Shown here piece after piece: positions 21,053 through 28,100 of a stretch of DNA of 41,968 nucleotides; positions within the stretch are counted from its first letter, which is position 1; each line of letters begins with the position of its first letter. Made by a program: the position numbers and the translations under genes. Origin of the DNA: an uncultured Methylotenera sp. (GTDB lineage: Bacteria; Pseudomonadota; Gammaproteobacteria; Burkholderiales; Methylophilaceae); NCBI RefSeq assembly GCF_946479685.1, contig NZ_CAMLGS010000023.1, forward strand, positions 1-41,968. Reading direction: 5' to 3'. A model generated the notes under the pieces. It ran no database searches, was not told the origin of the DNA, and saw nothing but the letters and a program-made list of their open reading frames with translations.

Positions 21053-21072
21053 TCTTATGTCTTATATAAGAT
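21052..21072. promoter_or_regulatory. Second candidate operator, overlapping AT-rich inverted repeats
   Basis: TCTTATATAAGA (21060-21071) is a perfect 12-base palindrome, and ATCTTAT (21052-21058) also pairs with ATAAGAT (21066-21072). The segment lies between the leftward -35 and the proposed rightward -35, so it may be a second binding site for the GntR protein or for another regulator. Confidence 0.4.
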
Positions 21073-21081
21073 ATAAAATAC

Positions 21082-21110
21082 TGGACTAATTTTATTTTGC
21101 GTGATATAAA
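21082..21110 (+). promoter_or_regulatory. Possible promoter of gntR
   Basis: TGGACT at 21082-21087 (4 of 6 to consensus), a 17-base spacer and TATAAA at 21105-21110 with an upstream TG (extended -10) form a plausible promoter 57 bases before the gntR ATG. This is weaker than the leftward promoter. Confidence 0.4.
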
Positions 21111-21167
21111 TTCATCCATGGAAATTAAGTACGTTGCTGTTAACTAAAATGCATAGGTAGTGAAATT

Positions 21168-21902
21168 ATGGATAAGCAATTGAGTTCACCCAGCTACAGA
21201 CCTTTATATGATCAGATTAAGGTGTTAATCACCCAAGGTTTGATCGGCGGTGAGTGGAAGCCCGGGGATGTGATTCCTAGTGAGATAGAGTTGGCCGCAC
21301 GCTATAAGGTGAGTCAGGGTACGGTGCGTAAGGCGATTGATAGTCTGTCTGCAGAGAATATTTTGATACGCAGGCAAGGTAAGGGCACTTTTGTTGCTAC
21401 TCATAGCGAAGAAGTGACCAAGCTTAGGTTCTTAAGGCTTACTGCGGTTGACGGCAAAAAAGAGCTGCTGCAAAACGAGTTGATTTCATGCGTGAAATCA
21501 AAGGCGGATGCCTATATTGCCAAGATTTTGGAGATTAAGGCGGGTGCGGCCACGATAGAAGTGAAGCGTCTGCTCACTTTCTCTGGACGACCATTAATTT
21601 ACGATCACCTGATTGTGCCAGCTGTACCGTTTAAGGGGTTGAATAGTAATAAGGTAGAAGAGTGCAACGGCTCTATGTACAGCATGTATGAGTCGCAGTT
21701 TGGTGTGCGCATGATACGTGCGGAAGAGCGCCTGAAAGCGGTTGCCGCCAATCAAGAGGTGGCAAAATCCTTGGGCTTGAAAGAGGGTTACCCATTATTA
21801 AGTATCGAGCGCGTTTCATTTACTTATGGCGACAAGCCTATGGAATGGCGCTTAGGGTTGTGCTTGACCGATGACCATCACTATATGAGTGAATTAGAGT
21901 AG
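21168..21902 (+). CDS. GntR-family transcriptional regulator, HutC type with UTRA domain
   Basis: The 244-residue product has an N-terminal winged helix-turn-helix at about 10-75 (YDQIKVLITQGLIGGEWKPG; PSEIELAARYKVSQGTVRKAID; RRQGKGTFV) and a C-terminal UTRA ligand-binding domain at about 90-240 (EVKRLLTFSGRPLIYDHL, LLSIERVSFTYGDKPMEW). HutC-type regulators release DNA on binding a small effector. It sits at the divergence point of the two methylcitrate gene sets, with palindromes in its upstream gap, so it is probably their local regulator. The classical sigma-54-dependent PrpR is not present. The effector may be 2-methylcitrate or a CoA-derived acid, but this is a guess. Confidence 0.88.
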   Translation: MDKQLSSPSYRPLYDQIKVLITQGLIGGEWKPGDVIPSEIELAARYKVSQGTVRKAIDSLSAENILIRRQGKGTFVATHSEEVTKLRFLRLTAVDGKKELLQNELISCVKSKADAYIAKILEIKAGAATIEVKRLLTFSGRPLIYDHLIVPAVPFKGLNSNKVEECNGSMYSMYESQFGVRMIRAEERLKAVAANQEVAKSLGLKEGYPLLSIERVSFTYGDKPMEWRLGLCLTDDHHYMSELE

Positions 21903-21911
21903 GTGGCTAAC

Positions 21912-22049
21912 TTGAGTAAATACTTATTGAATTCAGCGTTGGTGTTGTCAGGCTCGCTCCTGGTGCTGTCTGCGCTCACCTATTTATCTTTGCTGGTCTC
22001 GAAAAAAGTTTTGACAACGTTGAGTTGTAAATTAAGGCTAAAAAAATGA
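21912..22049 (+). CDS. Possible small membrane peptide coupled to malic enzyme
   Basis: A 45-codon frame begins with TTG at 21912 (or GTG at 21903, 48 codons) and ends with a TGA that overlaps the maeB ATG as ATGA, the usual coupling arrangement. AGGTGG at 21901-21906 is placed five bases before the TTG. The peptide has one hydrophobic stretch (LVLSGSLLVLSALTYLSLLV) followed by a basic tail (KLRLKK), so it could be a single-pass inner-membrane peptide. It could also be only a leader sequence whose translation aids maeB. I know of no family for it. Confidence 0.4.
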   Translation: MSKYLLNSALVLSGSLLVLSALTYLSLLVSKKVLTTLSCKLRLKK

Positions 22050-23236
22050 ACGAGCTAAAAAAACGCGCATTGGATTACCACCAGTTTCCCAAACCAGGAA
22101 AGTTGAGTGTGGAATCATCAAAGTCTTGTGCTACGCAAGATGATTTGTCACTGGCATACACACCTGGTGTTGCCGAGCCGGTGCGCGAAATTCATGCGGA
22201 TGCCAGCAATGCTTACCGTTATACCAATAAAGGTAATCTGGTAGCAGTGATTACTGATGGTACTGCCGTGTTAGGTTTGGGCAATATGGGCGCGTTGGCG
22301 AGCAAGCCAGTGATGGAAGGTAAAGCGGTATTGTTTAAACGTTTTGCCGGCATAGACGTGTTTGATATTGAAGTGAATGCCAAAACACCTGATGAATTTA
22401 TTGAAACTGTAGTGAATATAGCGCCGACCTTTGGCGGCATTAATTTGGAGGATATTGCAGCGCCGCACTGTTTTTATATAGAAAACGAGCTGAAAAAACG
22501 CCTGGATATTCCTGTATTTCATGATGACCAGCACGGTACAGCCGTGATTGTTGCTGCGGCGCTGTTGAATGCACTAGCATTGCAGGGTAAAACCATGGCA
22601 ACGGCAAAAATCGTATTTCTAGGAGCGGGTGCTGCCGGCTGTTCCTGTGCCAAGCTGCTAAAAAGTATGGGTGCCAACTACATTACCATGGTGGATAGAA
22701 CTGGTGTTTTAGACACTGATCGTCCAGATCTGCATGACAACAACCGAGAACTTGCCATTGTGCCAAGTGCAGTTAAAACGCTGGCAGATGCGATGCAAGG
22801 TGCCGATGTGTTTATTGGGGTTTCCGCCAAAAATGCACTTGATGCCAAGTTAATCAACGACATGGCGCCGAATCCTATCATCTTTGCTTTAGCCAACCCT
22901 GACCCGGAAGTGTTGCCTAGCGTAGCGCACGCTATACGCGCGGATGTGCTGATGGCCACTGGTCGCAGTGACTTTCCTAATCAGGTCAATAATGCGCTGT
23001 GTTTCCCTTACTTATTTAGAGGGGCTTTGGATGCTAAGGCTAAAAAAATCACAGAACAAATGAAAATTGCCGCAGCGCATGCCTTAAGTGAGTTGGCGCG
23101 TGAGCCGGTACCGGCTGAGGTGTTAACTGCTTACAATTTGCAGTCATTGGCATTTGGCAAAGATTACATTATTCCTAAACCGTTTGATCCGCGCCTGTTA
23201 GCGCGTGTGTCAAAAGCAGTAGCAGAGGCAGCATAA
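22046..23236 (+). CDS. Malic enzyme, short form without phosphotransacetylase domain
   Basis: The 396-residue protein decarboxylates malate to pyruvate with reduction of NAD(P)+. Motifs include LAYTPGVAEPV, TDGTAVLGLGNMGALASKPVMEGK in the N-terminal domain (for example GLGNMGALAS), FHDDQHGTAVIVAAALLNAL, and the nucleotide site IVFLGAGAAGCSCAKLL. It ends at about residue 396 where MaeB-type enzymes would go on into a phosphotransacetylase-like domain, so it is the short type. NAD versus NADP preference is not clear. It would convert malate made by Sdh and fumarase to pyruvate. sdhC begins on the base after its stop codon. Confidence 0.92.
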   Translation: MNELKKRALDYHQFPKPGKLSVESSKSCATQDDLSLAYTPGVAEPVREIHADASNAYRYTNKGNLVAVITDGTAVLGLGNMGALASKPVMEGKAVLFKRFAGIDVFDIEVNAKTPDEFIETVVNIAPTFGGINLEDIAAPHCFYIENELKKRLDIPVFHDDQHGTAVIVAAALLNALALQGKTMATAKIVFLGAGAAGCSCAKLLKSMGANYITMVDRTGVLDTDRPDLHDNNRELAIVPSAVKTLADAMQGADVFIGVSAKNALDAKLINDMAPNPIIFALANPDPEVLPSVAHAIRADVLMATGRSDFPNQVNNALCFPYLFRGALDAKAKKITEQMKIAAAHALSELAREPVPAEVLTAYNLQSLAFGKDYIIPKPFDPRLLARVSKAVAEAA

Positions 23237-23626
23237 GTGGCTAAGAGAACTCCAATTCGCAATCGGCCCAAGAATCTAAATTTGTTTACGATTCGCTTGC
23301 CTATCAATGCTGTGGTGTCAATTCTGCACCGCATGAGCGGCATGCTGCTGTTTTTGTTTACCCCTGCACTGATATGGTCGATGCAGGCTTCATTAAGTAG
23401 TGAGGCGAGCTTTGCCGCGTTGGGTGTAGTGTCACGGCACTGGGCGTTTAAGCTGGTTTTAATTGGTCTTTCCTGGCCGTTTTTTCATCATTTTTATGCT
23501 GGATTAAGGCATTTGGGGCAAGACGTGCATTGGATGACTTCGCTTGATCAGGCAAGGCTCTCCAGCCGCATTGTGCTGGGCTTAGGTGCCTGCTCCGTGC
23601 TTGGTTTTGCTTATTATATTTGGTAA
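23237..23626 (+). CDS. sdhC: Succinate dehydrogenase cytochrome b556 subunit
   Basis: The 129-residue protein starts at a GTG directly after the maeB stop. It shows the SdhC opening RPKNLNLFTIRLPINAVVSILHRMSG (for example SILHRMSG, quinone-site Ser and Arg) and three membrane helices. The haem-ligand region is FHHFYAGLRHLGQD at about 78-91. It anchors the flavin/iron-sulfur subunits in the inner membrane and helps bind haem b and ubiquinone. Confidence 0.93.
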   Translation: MAKRTPIRNRPKNLNLFTIRLPINAVVSILHRMSGMLLFLFTPALIWSMQASLSSEASFAALGVVSRHWAFKLVLIGLSWPFFHHFYAGLRHLGQDVHWMTSLDQARLSSRIVLGLGACSVLGFAYYIW

Positions 23627-23637
23627 CAGTCACCGCT

Positions 23638-23985
23638 ATGTTGATAGAACTACTTACAAAAAAATATCCTGGCATGCGTTTGTGGCTAACGCAGCGCATT
23701 TCGGCTGTGGTCATGGTGGTTTACTTGATGCTGATGCTACTTGTATTGGCAATTAAAAAACCGAACGATTATGCGTCATGGTTGGATTTGATGTCGCCTT
23801 GGTGGTGGCGCCTGCTAACCCTAGTGTTCTTTGTTAGCTTGCTTACCCATGCTTGGCTCGGGGTGCGTGATGTATTTAAAGATTATGTATTTAACCTAAG
23901 GTTGCGTGCCGTATTGCAAGTGACGGTAGATATATTGTTGATTGGTTACCTGTGCTGGGTAAGCATTATTTTATGGAAGCTTTAA
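23638..23985 (+). CDS. sdhD: Succinate dehydrogenase membrane anchor subunit
   Basis: With the ATG at 23638, 11 bases after the sdhC stop, the product is 115 residues with three membrane helices. [20 protein letters not shown] and [17 protein letters not shown] hold the usual SdhD features: an early Arg, the haem-ligand His and the RDVFKDY sequence near the quinone site. An in-frame TTG at 23620 would overlap sdhC and is not preferred. Confidence 0.92.
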   Translation: MLIELLTKKYPGMRLWLTQRISAVVMVVYLMLMLLVLAIKKPNDYASWLDLMSPWWWRLLTLVFFVSLLTHAWLGVRDVFKDYVFNLRLRAVLQVTVDILLIGYLCWVSIILWKL

Positions 23986-23992
23986 GTCTCAT

Positions 23993-25756
23993 ATGAATAT
24001 ACAAAATCATCAGTTTGACGCAGTAATAGTTGGCGGTGGCGGTGCAGGTTTGCGTGCGTCGCTGCAGTTGGCCGAGGCTGGCGTTAAGGTTGCTGTGCTG
24101 TCCAAAGTGTTCCCTACGCGTTCACATACCGTGGCGGCGCAAGGCGGTGTCGCGGCAGCTTTGGGTAATGTGTCCGGTGATAACTGGCTTTGGCATATGT
24201 ACGACACGATTAAAGGTTCTGATTACTTGGGTGATCAGGATGCGATTGAGTTTATGTGTAAAAACGCTGCCAAAGCAATCATTGAACTTGAGCATTTTGG
24301 CATGCCGTTTGACCGCCTGGAAAACGGCAAGATATTTCAGCGTCCATTTGGCGGCATGACGCAGAATTTTGGCGAAAAGCCTATTTCACGCACCTGTGCG
24401 GTGGCTGATAGAACTGGCCATGCCATGCTGCATACTTTGTATCAGCGCAATATTCGTGCAAATACGCAGTTTTTTGTTGAGTGGTTTGCATTAGATTTAA
24501 TTCGTGACGCTGATGGTGATGTACTGGGCGTGATTGCGCTAGAAATTGAAACTGGCGATATTCATGTGATACAGGCTAAAACAACCTTATTGGCTACGGG
24601 TGGCGCAGGGCGCATATTCCAAGCTAGCACCAATGCTTTTATTAATACCGGTGATGGCTTAGGGATGGCGATACGCGCCGGCTTGCCATTGCAGGATATG
24701 GAGTTCTGGCAATTCCACCCTACTGGCGTGCTGCATGCTGGTGTGCTGATTACTGAAGGCGTGCGCGGTGAAGGTGGCTATTTGGTGAACTCTGAAGGTG
24801 AGCGGTTTATGGAGCGCTACGCACCAACTGCCAAAGACTTGGCAAGCCGCGATGTGATTTCACGCTCTATTGCTACAGAAATTAAAGCTGGCCGTGGTGT
24901 GGGTAAAAATAAAGATGCGGTGTACTTAAAACTTGACCATCTAGGTGAAGAGTTAATTAGCAAACGTCTGCCTGGCATCCGCGAGATTGCAAAAACCTTT
25001 GCCAATGTGGACCCTGTGGTTGACCCAATTCCAATTGTGCCGACAGCTCACTACATGATGGGTGGTATTCCTACCAATTTAAATGGACAGGTGGTGGAGC
25101 CAACTGCGGATGGCGGCGAGAAGGCGGTAAATGGTTTGTATGCGGTAGGTGAGTGTGCTTGCGTTTCTGTACATGGGGCTAATCGTCTGGGCTCTAACTC
25201 ATTATTGGATTTAGTTGTATTCGGCAAAGTGGCTGGCGACCAAATGGTCAAACAGATTGCCTCAACTCAAGCACATAAAGCGTTACCAGCTGATGCAGCG
25301 GATAAAACCTTAGCCAGGGTAGATCGCCTGAACCAGCAAACCAATGGTGAAAATGTGGCTGATGTGGGTGCAGAGATGCGTAGCGCCATGCAAACGCACT
25401 GTGGCGTGTTTAGGTTCCCTGACTTGTTGCAAGACGGCGTGGCCAAAATCAATGCGATTGCCGAACGCGTTAAAAGTATTGAAATTAAAGATAAGAGCCA
25501 GGTATTTAACACCGCACGTGTTGAAGCCTTGGAGCTAGATAATCTGATAGAAGTGGCGGTGGCAACCATGCATGCGGCTAACAACCGTAAAGAAAGCCGC
25601 GGTGCCCATGCGCGTGAGGATTTCTCTGAGCGCGATGATGAAAACTGGTTAGCGCACTCACTTTATTATAAAAAAGACCATCAGCTGCTTTATAAGCCGG
25701 TGCGTTTGCAGCCATTAACGGTTGAACCATTTATACCTAAAGCGAGAGTTTATTAA
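23993..25756 (+). CDS. sdhA: Succinate dehydrogenase flavoprotein subunit
   Basis: The 587-residue protein oxidises succinate to fumarate. It has the FAD-binding [10 protein letters not shown] loop at about 14-23, [16 protein letters not shown] with His45 as the covalent FAD attachment, the substrate-site QFHPTGV and [18 protein letters not shown] at about 393-410, and a C-terminal [21 protein letters not shown]. All standard catalytic regions are intact. The stop TAA runs directly into the MITE-like element between sdhA and sdhB. Confidence 0.97.
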   Translation: MNIQNHQFDAVIVGGGGAGLRASLQLAEAGVKVAVLSKVFPTRSHTVAAQGGVAAALGNVSGDNWLWHMYDTIKGSDYLGDQDAIEFMCKNAAKAIIELEHFGMPFDRLENGKIFQRPFGGMTQNFGEKPISRTCAVADRTGHAMLHTLYQRNIRANTQFFVEWFALDLIRDADGDVLGVIALEIETGDIHVIQAKTTLLATGGAGRIFQASTNAFINTGDGLGMAIRAGLPLQDMEFWQFHPTGVLHAGVLITEGVRGEGGYLVNSEGERFMERYAPTAKDLASRDVISRSIATEIKAGRGVGKNKDAVYLKLDHLGEELISKRLPGIREIAKTFANVDPVVDPIPIVPTAHYMMGGIPTNLNGQVVEPTADGGEKAVNGLYAVGECACVSVHGANRLGSNSLLDLVVFGKVAGDQMVKQIASTQAHKALPADAADKTLARVDRLNQQTNGENVADVGAEMRSAMQTHCGVFRFPDLLQDGVAKINAIAERVKSIEIKDKSQVFNTARVEALELDNLIEVAVATMHAANNRKESRGAHAREDFSERDDENWLAHSLYYKKDHQLLYKPVRLQPLTVEPFIPKARVY

Positions 25757-25757
25757 T

Positions 25758-25902
25758 GGGCACTTCTAAAAACATTATTTCTTGGGCGAATTGCTGTGTT
25801 GCACATCACACGCAACTTCGCCGTACCCATTGTACTGTCTCCGTTACTACGTTCTGTGCGCCTTGCACTTCATCCCAATATTTAACGTTTTTAGAGGTGT
25901 CC
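25758..25902 (+). repeat. MITE-like element with terminal inverted repeats between sdhA and sdhB
   Basis: GGGCACTTCTAAAAAC at 25758-25773 and GTTTTTAGAGGTGTCC at 25887-25902 pair at 14 of 16 positions. The similarity continues inward: on opposite strands both ends read on through TTGGG, GAA and TGC for about 37 bases with scattered changes. The element is 145 bases long and has no transposase. No target-site duplication is clear. Its right end holds the GAGGTG ribosome-binding site of sdhB, five bases before the sdhB ATG. A 50-codon frame crosses it but has no protein-like character. Confidence 0.7.
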
Positions 25903-25904
25903 AA

Positions 25905-26642
25905 ATGAAATTCTCTATTTATAGATACAACCCGGACACGGATAAAAAGCCTTACATGCAAGATTATGAAATTGAATTGCACGATGAGGACCAAATGCTG
26001 CTGGATGCGCTGATTCGTATCAAACAGCACGACGATACTTTATCCATGCGCAAATCATGTCGTGAGGGTGTGTGTGGTAGCGATGCCATGAACATCAACG
26101 GTAAGAATGGGTTGGCCTGTATTACTAAGTTGTCTGATCTGGAGCAGCCGGTGGTGCTAAGGCCGATGCCTGGCTTGCCAGTGATTCGTGATTTAGTGGT
26201 AGACATGACGCAGTTTTTTGAGCACTACAACTCAGTCAAACCTTATTTAATTAACGACGACCCATTGCCCGAAACCGAGCGTCTGCAAAGCCCGGAAGAC
26301 CGTGCCAAGCTGGATGGTTTATATGAGTGCATTATGTGTGGCGCCTGTACCACGGCTTGCCCTAGCTTCTGGTGGAACCCTGACAAGTTCGTCGGGCCAT
26401 CAGGTTTGATGCAGGCTTATCGTTTTATTGTCGATTCGCGCGATCAGGCAGAAGCAGAGCGCTTGGAAAACTTGGAAGACCCATACCGCTTGTATCGTTG
26501 CCATAACATTATGAACTGTGTGGATGTTTGCCCGAAAAGACTTAACCCGAATGCGGCCATTGCTAGCATTAAAGATTTGAAGATAGAGCGAGCAAAAGAG
26601 GCTAAGGCGAGCAAAAAAACGGTACCAATTAAAGCGATTTGA
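25905..26642 (+). CDS. sdhB: Succinate dehydrogenase iron-sulfur subunit
   Basis: Starting at the ATG at 25905 the product is 245 residues. The 2Fe-2S site is SCREGVCGSDAMNINGKNGLAC (for example SCREGVCGSDAM), the 4Fe-4S site CIMCGACTTACPSFWWNP, and the 3Fe-4S site lies at CHNIMNCVDVCPKRLNP. It passes electrons from SdhA to the quinone site. The start choice is based on homology to MKFSIYRYNP and on the GAGGTG site; a longer frame from 25782 would be translated from the repeat. Confidence 0.96.
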   Translation: MKFSIYRYNPDTDKKPYMQDYEIELHDEDQMLLDALIRIKQHDDTLSMRKSCREGVCGSDAMNINGKNGLACITKLSDLEQPVVLRPMPGLPVIRDLVVDMTQFFEHYNSVKPYLINDDPLPETERLQSPEDRAKLDGLYECIMCGACTTACPSFWWNPDKFVGPSGLMQAYRFIVDSRDQAEAERLENLEDPYRLYRCHNIMNCVDVCPKRLNPNAAIASIKDLKIERAKEAKASKKTVPIKAI

Positions 26643-26650
26643 GGTGCGTG

Positions 26651-26968
26651 ATGATGAATGCAGAAAATCTAAAAGATGCAGAACAAAGACGCTTTGCATG
26701 GCGTTGCAGAAGGGGCTTGTTAGAGCTTGATATTGTGCTGCAGGATTTTGTGCAGCATCACTATGACACCTTAACCTTGGAAGAGCTGCAGGTGTTCGAT
26801 GGCTTGCTGGCATTGCCAGATAACGAATTCTGGACACTAGTGAATAACACTAGCGCAATGGAGCAGGTGTCGGGGGCAGATGCAAGCGCTAGAAATGCCA
26901 TGATTTATAAAATTAAAACTGCCCGATTAAATAAACCCGAGTCAAGCGAGCTACAGGAGGCTAAATAA
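26651..26968 (+). CDS. sdhE: FAD assembly factor SdhE (succinate dehydrogenase assembly factor 2 family)
   Basis: The 105-residue protein begins nine bases after sdhB, with GAGGTG at 26641-26646 as ribosome-binding site. It carries the conserved RRGLLELD motif (RGxxE) at about 23-30 and the later FDGLLALPDNEFWTLV. SdhE helps attach FAD covalently to SdhA. A start at the next ATG (26654) is also possible. The C-terminus is longer than the about 88 residues of E. coli SdhE. Confidence 0.9.
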   Translation: MMNAENLKDAEQRRFAWRCRRGLLELDIVLQDFVQHHYDTLTLEELQVFDGLLALPDNEFWTLVNNTSAMEQVSGADASARNAMIYKIKTARLNKPESSELQEAK

Positions 26969-26969
26969 G

Positions 26970-28100
26970 ATGATGATGCACATGGGTGAAGAGCCTATCA
27001 CTGTTGATGCCAGGGCGCTGGGTGATTACTGGCCGGGTATCCAATTATATTATCCGCCGGTTAAATATGCGCCTAGTCTGGGCATTTATGAGGATATGGA
27101 GCAAGCCGCTGCGCGTATGAAAAAGCATGCGCACTTTACACAGGCACATACGCTGATTTTTGACTTGGAGGATGGCTGCCGACAAAAAGCCATGAGCCGA
27201 GATTTGCTACGTAAAGAGCTGCCATTGCTGCGTAAAACCAACGAGCGTGTCACGGTCGCTATCCGCGCTAACTCATTTAGAACCGATGAGTACGAGCAGG
27301 ATATGCAGCTGGTGCGCGATATGGGTGACTATATCGACGTGGTGATGCTGGCTAAAGCCGGTGAGGCTTATGGCGCGGCAGAAGTGCGTGATTTATCCAG
27401 CTTTTTACTGAGTATTAATCCACACATCACGATACAGCCCATTATTGAGCATCCTAAATCACTAAAAATCGCGCCAGATTTGATGCAGTACAGCACAGTT
27501 AAGCATGTGGTGTTTGGTATCCATGACTTTTCAAAAGCGATGGGTATTCAGATCACGCCAGAAAACTGGATTGATGAGCTGCAGTTTTACATGAACACCT
27601 TGATGTTTGAAGCGCGTATTGCCGGTAAAGGGGTGATTGGCGGTGTGGAAACCTTAATCGGCGCCAGCCCAATGCCAGAAAAATATCTTGAGCCGCATGA
27701 TGTGCGCCGCTGGCTGGATTTGCATGGCGATAATGAATCGCGCGTAGTTTATAAGCATGCCTGTAAAGAGGCGGCCATGGGCCTAACTGGTAAGCAGGTG
27801 ATACATCCGGGGCATATTCATCTGTGTAAAACGGCTTACACGCCATCTCCAACCGAAATCGCACAAAAGGTCTGTATCTTGAAGGCGGCGATTGAGGCTG
27901 ATGCTCTGTTAGGCGGTGCGATTAAGTTTGAAGGCGAGATGTTGGATCCGCCAATGTTTGGTAAGGCTTTGCAAACCTTGTTAAGGGCGCATGCGTTGCG
28001 CGCGCTTAAATCCAGCGATATGGAGTTTGCTTTACATGTTTTACAACTGCTACCTGCACAGGTTGTGCGAGAAAACTGGCCATATGGAGTACTTTTATAA
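26970..28100 (+). CDS. CitE-like CoA-ester lyase (third of three)
   Basis: The 376-residue product is another HpcH/HpaI-CitE barrel. FDLEDG at about 64-69, Arg99 (VAIRAN), Glu160 (IIEHPKS) and Asp186 (GIHDFSKAMG) give the complete acid/arginine site, and KQVIHPGHI is the family's late motif. An AGGAGG site at 26955 precedes the ATG cluster MMMHM at 26970. Its N-terminus (YWPGIQLYYPPVKY) and about 50-residue C-terminal extension set it apart from the other two lyases. Claisen cleavage or formation of a malyl-, methylmalyl- or citramalyl-CoA is likely. Its stop overlaps the start of the CoA ligase gene, which might make its substrate thioester. Confidence 0.78.
   Translation: MMMHMGEEPITVDARALGDYWPGIQLYYPPVKYAPSLGIYEDMEQAAARMKKHAHFTQAHTLIFDLEDGCRQKAMSRDLLRKELPLLRKTNERVTVAIRANSFRTDEYEQDMQLVRDMGDYIDVVMLAKAGEAYGAAEVRDLSSFLLSINPHITIQPIIEHPKSLKIAPDLMQYSTVKHVVFGIHDFSKAMGIQITPENWIDELQFYMNTLMFEARIAGKGVIGGVETLIGASPMPEKYLEPHDVRRWLDLHGDNESRVVYKHACKEAAMGLTGKQVIHPGHIHLCKTAYTPSPTEIAQKVCILKAAIEADALLGGAIKFEGEMLDPPMFGKALQTLLRAHALRALKSSDMEFALHVLQLLPAQVVRENWPYGVLL

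Noticed and set aside
22011..22016. A perfect TTGACA before maeB
   Set aside because: No -10-like hexamer is found at 16-19 bases downstream, and the site lies inside the possible small peptide frame and too close to the maeB ATG for a normal leader.
25756..25908. A 50-codon frame that overlaps the sdhA stop (TAATG) and the sdhB start (ATGA)
   Set aside because: It runs wholly within the inverted-repeat element, has low protein-like character (many Cys, His and Thr, no helix or motif) and no ribosome-binding site apart from sdhA sequence. It is better explained by the repeat.
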